Made by a program: the position numbers and the translations under genes | Assembly: GCF_000260795.1 (NCBI RefSeq) | Contig: NZ_AJGU01000002.1 | Location: 124,001 to 188,000 of the forward strand | Origin: Treponema sp. JC4 | Lineage (GTDB): Bacteria; Spirochaetota; Spirochaetia; Treponematales; Treponemataceae | DNA: 64,000 bases | Direction: 5' to 3' | The notes under the pieces: model-generated | Told to the model about the DNA's origin: nothing | The model's database searches: none | Seen by the model: the letters and a program-made list of their open reading frames with translations, nothing else | Shown: piece by piece, positions 9,001 to 18,558 of the stretch | Layout of the letters: every line of letters begins with the position of its first letter | Position numbering within the stretch: the first letter of the stretch is position 1

Positions 9001-9123
9001 CAGATATATTTACAAACTGGCGCCCAACTTTACGCTTCCCCATGGAAGAGCAAAATACGCGGAAAAACTTTCCCTAGCGTCATTCTGTTACATATTAATA
9101 CTTTTAACACTAGATGTAAACAC

Positions 9124-10545
9124 CTACAATGTGTATTTCTCCCCAGCCTTTACAATCTCCACTTCCGGAAAGCCGTTTTCGTGAAGGTGATTTTTGAAAA
9201 ATTCCTGAGCTTCTTTTTCGCCGTGCACCAGGAATATTTTCTTAAGGCGGCTGGTATCAATTCCCTTCAGCCATTCAGTCATTTCTCCGTAATCAGCATG
9301 GGCAGAGAAGGCATTCATAAGCTCAACCTTAGCTTCAACCTTGTACTTGTCACCAAGAATCATTACCTCTTCTTCCCCGTCACGGATTTTTCGGCCAAGA
9401 GTATTTTCTGCCATGTAACCTACAATCATTACCGTGTTGCGCGGGTTTGAAATGTCATTTGCAAGGTGGTAGAGAACACGGCCTGCTTCACACATACCGT
9501 CAGCAGTAATGATAATCATAGGGCCTTCTTTCTTATTCAGCGCCTTAGATTCTTCAATGCTGGTTGTGTAGGTCAAATCACCAAATCCGAATGGATTTTT
9601 ATGATGCTTCAAGAAGGCTTCGTTTACGCTCTCATCATAACATTCCGGATGAACGCGGAAAACACTAGTAGCATTTACAGCCATAGGCGAATCCACATAA
9701 ATAGGCACATGAGGAATCTTTTTCTGTTCAATAAGACGGTGCAGGTAATAAACAAGTTCCTGGGCACGTTCAATTGCAAAAGACGGAATGATGATTTTCC
9801 CCTTACGCTGGCAGGATTCACGAACCACCCGGATAAGTTCCTTCATAGCAATATCGTGGTCCTGATGAAGTTTATTTCCGTAGGTTGTTTCCATAAAAAT
9901 GTAATCAGGAGCCGGCATATCCAAAGCCGGATTTCTGATAATAGGCTTACATTTTCGTCCTATATCACCTGTATAAAGAATTCTGGTTTCTTTTTCCGGG
10001 TCTTTTTTATTAGGATTTACCGTAATACTGGCAAAGGCCGAGCCCAGAATGTGTCCCGCATCAAAAAATTCCAGCTGCACACCGGGAGCAACCGGCATTC
10101 TTCGGTTATAGGAAACCCCAACAATCTGATTGGCAACTGCAATACAGTCTTCCTCACTGTAAAGCGGCTTCCATTTAAATTTTTCGCCTTTTTTGGCTGC
10201 CTGCTTTGCAAGGAATTCCGCATCGCGGGCTTGAATACGGGCACTATCCATTAAAACTAAATTTGCAATATCTCGGGTGGCAGGGGTTGCATAAATATTT
10301 CCCTCATAACCTCTTTTTGCAAGAACCGGAAGCAGTCCGCAATGGTCAAAATGCCCGTGAGTCAGAATAACGGCATCAAGGTCATCTACATCAAAATCAA
10401 AATTGCGGTTCTTTTCATCAGATTCCTTACGTTTACCCTGAAAGGCTCCGCAGTCAATCATAATGTAACGGTCATCCAGTTGAAGTATATGTTTAGATCC
10501 TGTAACTTCTTCTGCAGCTCCAAGTGAAAATGATTTAATATCCAT
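9124..10545 (-). CDS. Beta-CASP metallo-beta-lactamase-fold RNase-like hydrolase
   Basis: 473 residues. The zinc motif is THGHFDHC (His63, His65, Asp67, His68). Later blocks are TTYGNKLH, the beta-CASP signature IPSFAIERAQEL, the ADGMCEAGRVLYHL motif and SAHADYGEM with its metal-binding His. This set defines the RNA-acting beta-CASP group that includes bacterial YSH1-like RNases and archaeal CPSF-like proteins. A role as cytoplasmic endo- or exoribonuclease is inferred. The start has GGAGG at good spacing and a good promoter upstream. The gene follows the acyl-CoA synthetase gene by only about 60 nt but has its own promoter. Confidence 0.85.
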   Translation of the reverse strand: MDIKSFSLGAAEEVTGSKHILQLDDRYIMIDCGAFQGKRKESDEKNRNFDFDVDDLDAVILTHGHFDHCGLLPVLAKRGYEGNIYATPATRDIANLVLMDSARIQARDAEFLAKQAAKKGEKFKWKPLYSEEDCIAVANQIVGVSYNRRMPVAPGVQLEFFDAGHILGSAFASITVNPNKKDPEKETRILYTGDIGRKCKPIIRNPALDMPAPDYIFMETTYGNKLHQDHDIAMKELIRVVRESCQRKGKIIIPSFAIERAQELVYYLHRLIEQKKIPHVPIYVDSPMAVNATSVFRVHPECYDESVNEAFLKHHKNPFGFGDLTYTTSIEESKALNKKEGPMIIITADGMCEAGRVLYHLANDISNPRNTVMIVGYMAENTLGRKIRDGEEEVMILGDKYKVEAKVELMNAFSAHADYGEMTEWLKGIDTSRLKKIFLVHGEKEAQEFFKNHLHENGFPEVEIVKAGEKYTL

Positions 10546-10574
10546 GTAAGACCTCCAAAGGTGCAGTTTCTTCT

Positions 10575-10603
10575 ATTATATAGCGCAAATTCGCTGCGGG
10601 CAA
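10575..10603 (-). promoter_or_regulatory. Promoter of the beta-CASP hydrolase gene
   Basis: Minus strand: TTGCCC (10603-10598), 17-bp spacer, TATAAT (10580-10575). The leader is about 25 nt and contains GGAGG, in contrast to the leaderless promoters seen elsewhere in the window. Confidence 0.6.
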
Positions 10604-10606
10604 ATT

Positions 10607-12565
10607 TTATTCAAAGAGAGAATCTATCTCGGCCTTGTAGATTTCTGCAATACGGAAACGCATCATTTCAAGCTTGGCACTCAATTCTACGCCTGCTTCA
10701 AAGGATTTTGGAAGAAGCTTAAATTTGAAGATTTTCTCGCAAAGACGGAAACCGTTAGCAGCAGTAATCTTTTCGTTGATAATTCCCTGAATCAGTTCTG
10801 TAACTTCAGGCAGAGTAAGAAGATTTTCGTAGCTGGTATAAGCAAGATTATTTTCAGAAGCAAAGGCTATAAGGGCATCTTTTACAGGCACAATCAAAGC
10901 GCCCAGATATTTTTTATCCTGGCCGGTAACCATAATGCTTTCTATATAATTACTTTCCAAAAGGGCCGACTCGATTATTACAGGCTCAACATTTTCTCCG
11001 TCAAGAAGAACGATCGTATCTTTTGCCCGTCCTGTAATCTTGATTTCGTTATCAAGAGTCATCATGCCAAGGTCACCGGTATTAAGCCAGCCGGCTCGAT
11101 CAAGCACCTTTTCTGTAAGATCTGGACGCTTGTAATAGCCCTTCATAACCTGAGGGGAACGAAGTACAATAAGCCCCTGTCTTCCAGGTCCAAGATGCTC
11201 CATACTTACAATACTGCCATGCTCTTCTGCAACAATGCGCACTTCCATTGTAGGAAAAATAACTCCAACAACTCCAGGGCGGGGATGGCGGTAATCGCGG
11301 AAGGAAACTACAGGAGCAGTCTCACTCATTCCGTAGCCTTCAAGAAGATTCAGGCCGATTGCCCGGTAAAAATCATCTATATCTTTCTGAAGGGCACCAC
11401 CACCGGAAATTGCAATATTAATTCTGCCGCCCATTTTTGCCCGGATTTTTCTGAAAACCAGAATATCGCCTAGTTTATGAAGCGGCCATAAAAGAATCCA
11501 GGGAATAAAACCGATTATAGAGTCCAGAAGACGACAGCGTTTTTTAAACTGAGGAATATTACCAAAAACATAATCCCTCATTTTTGCATAAAGAGAACCA
11601 GCCCCTATAAAGAAGTTAAAGAGTTTAAGGGTAAGTCCGCCTGTCTTTTTCATAGTGCGGATAACACCGCTTGCAAGGGCTTCCCAAAGTCGTGGAACGC
11701 CGCAAATCCATTGAGGACGGATAACTGCCATATCCGGAAGAAGGACAGGAGCGGCGGGTTTTGAATAGGCAAGACCGCACTTCATATGAACGGCAACATA
11801 CTGAATCAAACGTTCAAAAACATGCCATACAGGAAGAATTGTCATCCACCAGTCGCCCTGCTTACAGGTAATAAAATCATGAATTACAGAAAGCTGGCTG
11901 ATGTAATTATTATGAGTGAGCATAACGCCCTTTGGAGTGCCGGTTGTTCCCGAAGTAAATATCATTGTTGCAACATCATCCGGGGAAGTGGCTTCCATTT
12001 CGGCTTCAATCTCAGCCTTTTTTGCATCAGGACTTTCCCCAACAATCTCCAGTCCCTTTTTCATCAGGTCTTCAAAGTAAAAGACAGTAAGGCCTGCTTC
12101 AGAGGCACGAGACTCCCCTTCCTGACTCATGTGGTCAAACAAAATTACAGTTTTAAGGAGGGGAACTTCTTCTATTTTTTCAAGGATTTTTCCAAGCTGC
12201 TTTTCATTTTCAAAAACGCCGGTTACGCAGTCGGCAAAGGAAGTGATAAAACGCATTTCTGTTCCCATAGAATCGCAGCCGCGGGGAACATCAGCAGCGC
12301 CAAGACACAAAATTGCATAGTCCATGATAAACCACTCGCGGCGGTTATCGGACATAAGGGCAATGTTATCGCCCCGCTTTACCCCGATTGAGCGCAGGGC
12401 ATGAGCAAAGGCGATTACAGAATCATAAAACTGAGCATAAGTGTAATACTGGTATACTCCGTTTTTATCTTTAGCGGCCTGAAGATAAACCTCAGGACAT
12501 TCTGCCACCCTCGCTTTTAAAAGCAAGGGAAGATTCTTAGGAAGAGTGCGTTTTGTAAACTTCAT
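10607..12565 (-). CDS. Long-chain fatty-acid-CoA ligase (AMP-forming)
   Basis: A 652-residue ANL-superfamily adenylating enzyme. The AMP-binding P-loop TSGTTGTPKG is at residues 204-213. The middle motif GYGMSETAPVVSFRD and the hinge region GWLNTGDLGM..DNEIKITGRAKD follow. The roughly 80-residue insertion between the two motifs and the overall length are typical of long-chain acyl-CoA synthetases. It would activate fatty acids with ATP and CoA at the membrane, either for phospholipid synthesis from scavenged fatty acids or for degradation. No beta-oxidation genes are nearby, which favours uptake and incorporation (inference). A TATAAT lies six bases before the ATG. Confidence 0.88.
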   Translation of the reverse strand: MKFTKRTLPKNLPLLLKARVAECPEVYLQAAKDKNGVYQYYTYAQFYDSVIAFAHALRSIGVKRGDNIALMSDNRREWFIMDYAILCLGAADVPRGCDSMGTEMRFITSFADCVTGVFENEKQLGKILEKIEEVPLLKTVILFDHMSQEGESRASEAGLTVFYFEDLMKKGLEIVGESPDAKKAEIEAEMEATSPDDVATMIFTSGTTGTPKGVMLTHNNYISQLSVIHDFITCKQGDWWMTILPVWHVFERLIQYVAVHMKCGLAYSKPAAPVLLPDMAVIRPQWICGVPRLWEALASGVIRTMKKTGGLTLKLFNFFIGAGSLYAKMRDYVFGNIPQFKKRCRLLDSIIGFIPWILLWPLHKLGDILVFRKIRAKMGGRINIAISGGGALQKDIDDFYRAIGLNLLEGYGMSETAPVVSFRDYRHPRPGVVGVIFPTMEVRIVAEEHGSIVSMEHLGPGRQGLIVLRSPQVMKGYYKRPDLTEKVLDRAGWLNTGDLGMMTLDNEIKITGRAKDTIVLLDGENVEPVIIESALLESNYIESIMVTGQDKKYLGALIVPVKDALIAFASENNLAYTSYENLLTLPEVTELIQGIINEKITAANGFRLCEKIFKFKLLPKSFEAGVELSAKLEMMRFRIAEIYKAEIDSLFE

Positions 12566-12600
12566 AAGAAAATTATAAGGCAGACTCTGTGATTTAACAA
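12563..12600 (-). promoter_or_regulatory. Leaderless-type promoter of the acyl-CoA synthetase gene
   Basis: Minus strand: TTGTTA (12600-12595) overlaps the stop codon of the upstream beta-galactosidase gene. Then come a 17-bp spacer, TATAAT (12577-12572), six bases and ATG at 12565. There is no Shine-Dalgarno. Confidence 0.6.
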
Positions 12601-14744
12601 ATTAAAACTGAATCTTCTTCCCAAGATACAGAATAGTCCAAAAGTTTGCAGTCGCCGCCGGAAAGGTCAGGGGCTTCTTCCAGGTAAACTTTCTTTAAAT
12701 CCTGCATAGGATAAATTTCCAGTTCAAGCTTTGTAAAATCAATATTGTGCTTCAGATAACGCTTTAGGCCTATATCCCAGCTGAGTTTAGTATCCATAAA
12801 GAAGTGATCATCAAGCAGCATCTTTTTACCGTCTACAAGACCGTAAAGGCGGGCCTTATCCCCTAGATAATTAAGCTTTACAAAACAGTCTCTGGAAGCC
12901 TTTTTCTTAAGTTGATTAACAGGCTCAGAAAGATCCAGGCTGTAAATAGTCTTATCAGGGCTGCTTTCTTTTTCCTTTACAACAAGATTTGCACTGAAAT
13001 TTTCAGCAACGCGCTCATAACAGGCAAATTCAACAGCAGGCATATCTTCCGCAAGATTTTTGTTCAGACTGCCACTTTTCTTAAAGCCGTCAGGAAGATT
13101 TTTAAGTTCAGGGTAAGCGTAAACTTTTGCATTCCCCTGGCTGATAAGATGAACTTTTCCATTTTCATCAGTAAATACGCCGCCTTCAGAAATCAGAAGA
13201 CTTCCGTCAGCAAGCTTCCAGGAGTTCAAGGCATCTTCCCGGCTCAGAACAAGGTTTTTTGCCTTAGTAGAATCTGATTCATTTTCGAACTGGAAGAAAT
13301 CCCTGCCGGCTTTCTGATTTTTACGGGCATAGAATACAGTTACACCGTCTGAAAGCTTGCAAAGTGGAGTTACCATTGCAGTCTTAACTTTTACTCCGCT
13401 AAATTCCATATTAAATGGAAGGAAGAAGTAATCTTTATTTTCTACATCCATTTCTGGGAATACAGTTCCGTCTGGAGCAGTAATCTTACAGTTTTTGTGC
13501 TCAGCCATATCATAAAGGCGGACGTAGTTATTTACAAAAAGATAGCCTTTTTTTCCGTCAGTGCGGAAAGAATAGCGCAGGTCTTTTGTGTTATCCGGCT
13601 GGCTAGGATTTTCTGATGGAATATCAGCAGCAAGGCCACAGAACTCCTCGCCAAAATCGTGAACAAAACTTGAATAGAGTTTAATTTCGCGCAGAGTGTC
13701 GCTCATCTGACCGTATTCACGGATTGGAGCACGGAAGTCATAATTCTTTTCCGGTAAATCATTCAGATAGCCGGTAGCCTTAGATTCCTGCAAAGTTGTA
13801 AGTTTTCCGTCCGGGTTTGTGCCGCCGTGGTACATATAATAGCCTAAGAGATTACAGCCGCTTCCCATCTTAGAAAGAGTCATAGCACCAACGTCTTCTG
13901 AACGGGCAATTGTACGTCTGTGGGCAGTTACCTGAAGTCCGCCGCCAAGTTCTGCCGTAAGATAAGGGAACTTAGAAGCATCAAAAGTAATTCCATAACC
14001 AAGACCGTGATCACTTCCAATATTGTGGTCGTTACGTTCGTAAGTAAATACAAAGTTTCCGCTCGGCTCAATTTTTGTTACACGCTGATCCCAGGGAGCA
14101 TCGCAGTAGCCGCCCATTACAGGAAGCATTCCGCCGGTTCTTGCCCCACCCCAGCCGGTTGCAGTGTACAAAGGCACATTAAAGCCTTCTTCTTTTGCAA
14201 TCTGCTGAAGACGTTTCATATGCTGGTCACCGCTTTCGTCAGAAAGACCTCCGCAGTGGCCGTATTCATTTTCAATCTGCACGCCAATAATTACGTTGTC
14301 GTCTTTATCAGGGGCACAAATGAAATCCTTAGACTCCTGATAGAGTCTTGCATACCATTTGCGGACAGTTTCAAAATAGCGTTCGTCATTTTCGCGCAAT
14401 GGAAAATCTTTTTTCAAAAGCCAGTCAGGGAAGCCGCCGTTTCTAGCCTCTGCATGACTCCAGGGTCCAATTCTGAGCAGAAGCTTTACATCACAATCGC
14501 GGCAGGCCTGTAAAAATCCGTGCAGATCACGGTCGCCGGTAAAATCATACTGGCCTTCAATTTCTTCGTGATGAATCCAGATTGTGTAAGCCGAAACAAT
14601 ATCAACTCCGCCGGCTTTCATCTTGTTCAGAGACTCACGCCAGTACTCGTGAGGATAGCGCGAATAGTGAATTTCTCCCATAACCGGGAACCAGCGTTTT
14701 CCATTACGGAAAAGCGACCTTTCATCAAAAGTGTATGCAGACAT
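12594..14744 (-). CDS. GH35 beta-galactosidase
   Basis: 716 residues with a typical GH35 (beta/alpha)8 barrel. Landmarks are GEIHYSRYPHEYWRESLNK near the N-terminus, RIGPWSHAEARNGGFP, QIENEYG with the acid/base Glu160, and TAELGGG with the likely nucleophile Glu265. The downstream region would form beta-sandwich domains. There is no signal peptide, so it probably acts in the cytoplasm on galactosides brought in by the adjacent ABC importer. It releases terminal beta-linked galactose. It is transcribed with malG/malF/malE-like genes, separated from them by about 110 nt that hold a hairpin. Confidence 0.92.
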   Translation of the reverse strand: MSAYTFDERSLFRNGKRWFPVMGEIHYSRYPHEYWRESLNKMKAGGVDIVSAYTIWIHHEEIEGQYDFTGDRDLHGFLQACRDCDVKLLLRIGPWSHAEARNGGFPDWLLKKDFPLRENDERYFETVRKWYARLYQESKDFICAPDKDDNVIIGVQIENEYGHCGGLSDESGDQHMKRLQQIAKEEGFNVPLYTATGWGGARTGGMLPVMGGYCDAPWDQRVTKIEPSGNFVFTYERNDHNIGSDHGLGYGITFDASKFPYLTAELGGGLQVTAHRRTIARSEDVGAMTLSKMGSGCNLLGYYMYHGGTNPDGKLTTLQESKATGYLNDLPEKNYDFRAPIREYGQMSDTLREIKLYSSFVHDFGEEFCGLAADIPSENPSQPDNTKDLRYSFRTDGKKGYLFVNNYVRLYDMAEHKNCKITAPDGTVFPEMDVENKDYFFLPFNMEFSGVKVKTAMVTPLCKLSDGVTVFYARKNQKAGRDFFQFENESDSTKAKNLVLSREDALNSWKLADGSLLISEGGVFTDENGKVHLISQGNAKVYAYPELKNLPDGFKKSGSLNKNLAEDMPAVEFACYERVAENFSANLVVKEKESSPDKTIYSLDLSEPVNQLKKKASRDCFVKLNYLGDKARLYGLVDGKKMLLDDHFFMDTKLSWDIGLKRYLKHNIDFTKLELEIYPMQDLKKVYLEEAPDLSGGDCKLLDYSVSWEEDSVLIC

Positions 14745-14823
14745 AAAAACCCCTGACGGATTTTTTTCAGCAAAGATCCGTCTATTTATTAAGAAAATTA
14801 TTCTTATTTATGATAAGTTTTGC

Positions 14824-14846
14824 GACTGCCGGACAAGCCGGCAGTC
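14824..14846 (-). terminator. Intercistronic hairpin after the malG-like gene
   Basis: GACTGCCGG pairs perfectly with CCGGCAGTC around a five-base loop. No strong T-run follows on the minus strand, so it may stabilise or partly terminate the importer mRNA before the beta-galactosidase gene. Confidence 0.55.
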
Positions 14847-14857
14847 TATAAGAAAAC

Positions 14858-15706
14858 TTACTCTTTTACAGCTGCGCCGCCAAAGCTTGTAATCATTGTT
14901 TTCTGAGTGAAAAGGAAGAAGATTACAAACGGAATTACGACAATCAGCGAACCGGAAGCAAAGGTTGTGAACTCATTCTTCTTATCTGTTACAAAGCTGA
15001 AGAGTCCAAGAGCAAGAGTCTGTTTTTCCGGCGAACGAAGAACCATCTTAGGGAAGATAAAGTCCATCCATGGGCCGATAAAACTTGTAAGTGCAAGGAA
15101 GGTAATAATCGGGCGTGTAATAGGAAGGATAATCTGAACAAAAGTACGAAGGTTTGAAGCACCATCAATTCGGGCAGCTTCATCAAGGTTCTTTGAAACA
15201 GTATCCATATAGTTCTTTACAAGCCAGGTGTTGTAAGGAATATTTCCAGCAGTATAAACCAGAACAAGACCCCACAAAGTATCCATTCCACCAATTCGCA
15301 AAAGAATTACGTAAATCGCAATCATACCAACGAAAGAAGGGAAAATCTGCAGAATAAGCAGAGCCATCATCATTGATTTTTTGAAAGCAAACTTAAAACG
15401 GCTGAAAACATAAGCACTTAAAGAAGCAGTAATTACAGTCAAAACTGAAGTCCAGAAAGCAATAAAGAGAGTGTTAAAGAACCAGTGAATATAATCTGTC
15501 TTAAAGAGCAGATGCTTAAAATGCTTAAGAGTAAAACCATCAGCAAAAGGAACAATACTCATAGAAGCCATACTGTTTCCAGGAGCAAAAGAACCGCTGA
15601 CAACATAAACAAGAGGATAAATAACAAGGAATGAAATAATCGCAAAAATAAAATAAATTACGCCTTTGTTAATTTTATCTGTTAACTGATTACCAACTTC
15701 TTTCAT
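14858..15706 (-). CDS. MalG-type sugar ABC transporter permease
   Basis: 282 residues with six predicted membrane helices. The cytoplasmic EAA loop, which contacts the ATPase, is visible as LDEAARIDGASNLRTFVQIILP. It belongs to the binding-protein-dependent CUT1 class. The start ATG overlaps the stop of the malF-like gene by one base (TAATG), so the two permeases are translationally coupled. With its partner it forms the inner-membrane channel for an oligosaccharide, probably a galactoside given the adjacent GH35 gene. No ATPase gene is present; a shared MsmK/UgpC-type ATPase elsewhere is likely. Confidence 0.93.
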   Translation of the reverse strand: MKEVGNQLTDKINKGVIYFIFAIISFLVIYPLVYVVSGSFAPGNSMASMSIVPFADGFTLKHFKHLLFKTDYIHWFFNTLFIAFWTSVLTVITASLSAYVFSRFKFAFKKSMMMALLILQIFPSFVGMIAIYVILLRIGGMDTLWGLVLVYTAGNIPYNTWLVKNYMDTVSKNLDEAARIDGASNLRTFVQIILPITRPIITFLALTSFIGPWMDFIFPKMVLRSPEKQTLALGLFSFVTDKKNEFTTFASGSLIVVIPFVIFFLFTQKTMITSFGGAAVKE

Positions 15707-17034
15707 TAGACTTCTCCTTCCTTATAGGCTTTTGTATTTCTGAAGTTGAAAATTGCAAATGGAGCAAGAACAATAAAGATCATTACTGCAATTACCGAAG
15801 CATAATTGTACTTCATCAATGTGATAGTCAACTTATAAATCCATGAAACAAGGATATCTGTACCGCCGGCAAGAGTTGTTGTTGAATCAGGAACTGTAGG
15901 TGCACCACCAGTAAGGAAGAAGATAGCACCAAAGTTGTTTATGTTATGAGCAAAACTCATGATGATAAGCGGCATTGTCTGGTACAAAACCAGAGGCAAA
16001 GTAATCTTTCTGAAAATCTGAGTTTTATTTGCACCGTCAATTCGGGCAGCCTCATACATATCTTCAGAAATGGCAGTCATTGTTCCCATAGAAAGCAGCA
16101 TAAAGTAACCAAAACCAGCCCAGAGGTTTACAAGCACACAGGTAAACTGAGCCATAGTTGCGGTTCCAAGCCATGGAATTGTCTTATCAGGAGCAAGAAG
16201 GCCGATAGCCTGCAAGGTTCTGTTGATAGTACCAAAAGTTCCGTTCAAAAGATTCTTCCAAACAAGAAGACTTACTACACCAGGAACGGCATAAGGAAGA
16301 ATAAAAATAAAACGGAAATAAGGAGCAATTTTTACATCAATTTCTCTAAGCTGAACTGCAACAATCAAACCGCCGAAGTAGCAGGTAAAGGTTGAAAGCA
16401 CAGCCCAGATAAAAGTCCAGGCAGCAACACGGGCAAAACCTTTTGACCAGGTTGCATTACCACCCATAAGATCGTGGAAGTTCTGGAAACCAACCCAGTC
16501 CACAGTATTTGAAGGCGGAATATTATTAGGAGCTGAATAGTTAGTAAATGCAACGCAGACAGAGAAAATGAGCGGAACAATTACAAAAACTACAACTATA
16601 ATGAAACTTGGAGCCAGACCAAAAATCGGGAATGACTTACCAAATGTTGTATTCAAATGTTCTTTTTGATTACCAAAGTAACCTTTTCGGCAATATTCTT
16701 TGTACTCTTTTGATGCACTTTTTACAGAAAGCACGTAAACAATAACAAACATTGCAACAACTGCAAGCATCAAAATACCGTCAATCAGCATGAAGACAGA
16801 ATTGTCACGCAATTTAATAGGTAAATCATGCTGAGGAGTACCTAAAGTTACAAGATTTACAAGTTTTTTGATTGTATTAGGCAGATATGCAATAAAAGCT
16901 AACTCACATAAAGCAAAAAAGATGCCTTTTACAAAATCATGAAGGAAAATAAGATGGGAAAGTCCCATAAACAAGGATGCAGTCACTTTAATTTTAAGAC
17001 CGGAACTGCCATCTTTCGGTAATTCTTTTGACAT
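15706..17034 (-). CDS. MalF-type sugar ABC transporter permease
   Basis: 442 residues. An N-terminal extension with two or three extra membrane segments (roughly residues 25-130) precedes the canonical permease core. The core has the EAA loop MYEAARIDGANKTQIFRKITLP. The start at 17034 is chosen because GGGGGA lies seven bases upstream; 21 in-frame codons before it have no ribosome site. It pairs with the downstream MalG-like protein. The extension resembles the N-terminal hydrophobic region of E. coli MalF. A hairpin separates it from the binding-protein gene, which usually lets the binding protein be made in excess. Confidence 0.92.
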   Translation of the reverse strand: MSKELPKDGSSGLKIKVTASLFMGLSHLIFLHDFVKGIFFALCELAFIAYLPNTIKKLVNLVTLGTPQHDLPIKLRDNSVFMLIDGILMLAVVAMFVIVYVLSVKSASKEYKEYCRKGYFGNQKEHLNTTFGKSFPIFGLAPSFIIVVVFVIVPLIFSVCVAFTNYSAPNNIPPSNTVDWVGFQNFHDLMGGNATWSKGFARVAAWTFIWAVLSTFTCYFGGLIVAVQLREIDVKIAPYFRFIFILPYAVPGVVSLLVWKNLLNGTFGTINRTLQAIGLLAPDKTIPWLGTATMAQFTCVLVNLWAGFGYFMLLSMGTMTAISEDMYEAARIDGANKTQIFRKITLPLVLYQTMPLIIMSFAHNINNFGAIFFLTGGAPTVPDSTTTLAGGTDILVSWIYKLTITLMKYNYASVIAVMIFIVLAPFAIFNFRNTKAYKEGEV

Positions 17035-17064
17035 CAGCGTCCCCCAAAAAGAATTCTGAAAAAA

Positions 17065-17091
17065 TCCGGGACCAGAAAACCTAGTCCCGGA
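17065..17091 (-). terminator. Hairpin between malE-like and malF-like genes
   Basis: CCGGGAC (17066-17072) pairs with GTCCCGG (17084-17090). It lies just before the malF-like ribosome site and lacks a T-run. Read on the minus strand it comes after the binding-protein gene, and it likely sets mRNA ratios. Confidence 0.6.
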
Positions 17092-17113
17092 TATCATAAA
17101 GTTTCAGGCAAAC

Positions 17114-18313
17114 TTATTTGCCAAGAATTGTTTTGTTACAAGCATCAAGTTCAGCTTTAATGTTAGCACCTTCCCAGATGTTTACAGAAGCTGCATTCAT
17201 AGCTTCCCAGTACAAGCCCATTTCTGGAATAGATGGCATTGGGAATGCATAGTTGAGCTGTTCCATAAATCCGCCAAGGTAAGGGCTTGAAACTTCAACA
17301 TTTACAGAAGGAACTGTTCCTGTAAGTTCAAAGCGGAGTTTCTGCATTTCTGGAGTAAGAAGGAATTCAGCAAATGCTTCAGCTTCTTCCGGATGTTCTG
17401 TATAAGCAGAAACGAACATAGCACGTGTTCCAGAGAATGATGAACAAGGTTTTGATTCACCAGGAAGTGAAGGAAGAGCCTTAACACCAAAGTTTACACC
17501 AGCATCTTCAAATGGTCTGATGTTCCAGAGACCTGTGATATGCATAGCAGCATTTCCAGCAGCAAAGTTAGAGTCACAAGTAGAAGTATTCAAGTCAGCA
17601 GCAGGAATGTTGATAGATTTTCTGAGAGACTGGAAGAAAGTCATACCTTTTACAGAAGCATCAGAGTTGATGTTTGTAGAAGTTGTATCTGTACCTGTAG
17701 GTCCAAAGAGGCGGTTTCCTTCAGCTGTTGTAAATACGATTGAGTAGTAAGCGTTTCCTACATCCATTACAAAGCCCTGTTTTCCAGGATTCTTAGCATT
17801 GAAGTCTTTTGCAAAGGCTGCAATTCCTTCCCAAGTTGTAGGAACATCTTTTTCAGCAACGAGATCTTTATTATAGAAGAGAGCATATGTTTCTGCAGAA
17901 ACAGGGTAACCGTACATTTTTCCGCCGTATGTAAGGGCTGTAGAACAAGCACCCAAAACCTGCTTTTTAACTGCATCTGGATTTTTTGTTGGAAGTACGT
18001 GACCACCAGTTACCAAAGTACCAAGTCTGTCGTGTGGAGCTGCAAACAAATCAGGTCCTACTCCAGCAGGTCCGTCAAGTGCAATCTGAGTAACTGCATC
18101 ACCAAGTTCAACGTTTACAAACTTAACTGTAACATTAGGGTTCTTCTTTGTGAAAGCTTCTCCAGCCTGTTTAATGAACTCATCAGGACCATTTGTTGAT
18201 TCCCAAACTGTAAGTTCTACTTTTTTACCAGAAGCTTTCTTGCCACCACAAGAAGTCAAAGCCAATCCAGCAACTGCAAGGCAGGCAGCTGCTCCCCAAA
18301 TCTTTTTGTTCAT
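17114..18313 (-). CDS. Sugar ABC transporter substrate-binding lipoprotein (MalE-like)
   Basis: 399 residues of a CUT1 extracellular solute-binding protein. The lipobox LTSC places lipidation at about Cys21, followed by a KKASGKK linker. ELTVWESTNGPDEF starts the mature fold, and GYPVSAETYALFYNKDL and NAAMHITGLWNI are typical of maltose/oligosaccharide binders. It would be anchored in the periplasm and deliver the sugar to the two permeases downstream. The ATG at 18313 is preferred over an upstream in-frame codon because AGGAGG is ideally placed and the signal peptide starts there. The exact sugar is unknown; the GH35 neighbour suggests beta-galactosides. Confidence 0.93.
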   Translation of the reverse strand: MNKKIWGAAACLAVAGLALTSCGGKKASGKKVELTVWESTNGPDEFIKQAGEAFTKKNPNVTVKFVNVELGDAVTQIALDGPAGVGPDLFAAPHDRLGTLVTGGHVLPTKNPDAVKKQVLGACSTALTYGGKMYGYPVSAETYALFYNKDLVAEKDVPTTWEGIAAFAKDFNAKNPGKQGFVMDVGNAYYSIVFTTAEGNRLFGPTGTDTTSTNINSDASVKGMTFFQSLRKSINIPAADLNTSTCDSNFAAGNAAMHITGLWNIRPFEDAGVNFGVKALPSLPGESKPCSSFSGTRAMFVSAYTEHPEEAEAFAEFLLTPEMQKLRFELTGTVPSVNVEVSSPYLGGFMEQLNYAFPMPSIPEMGLYWEAMNAASVNIWEGANIKAELDACNKTILGK

Positions 18314-18383
18314 AAAAATCCTCCTATTTAAGAACAAGTCGGGCTTTTGCCCAAAATCAGCATTTTTTTTTAGTTCTAAAAAT

Positions 18384-18412
18384 ATCATACAATGTTAATC
18401 AACACGTGTCAA
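18384..18412 (-). promoter_or_regulatory. Strong promoter and operator of the sugar importer operon
   Basis: Minus strand: TTGACA (18412-18407), exactly 17 bp, TATGAT (18389-18384). The near-palindrome TCAACACGTGTCAA (18399-18412) covers the -35 box. This looks like a LacI-family or similar operator. No regulator gene is adjacent. Confidence 0.6.
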
Positions 18413-18558
18413 TTTTTATTTTACTCAAAAACAATGCTTTTTTAACTTCTTGTATTCTATCACGGTTTAGTTTTGCGGTAAACTAAAATTTTTCAAAAAT
18501 AGAGAATTTTTTCTATGTGCTATTAAATAATCAGAATATGCTGTAAAATGCCCCTTAC

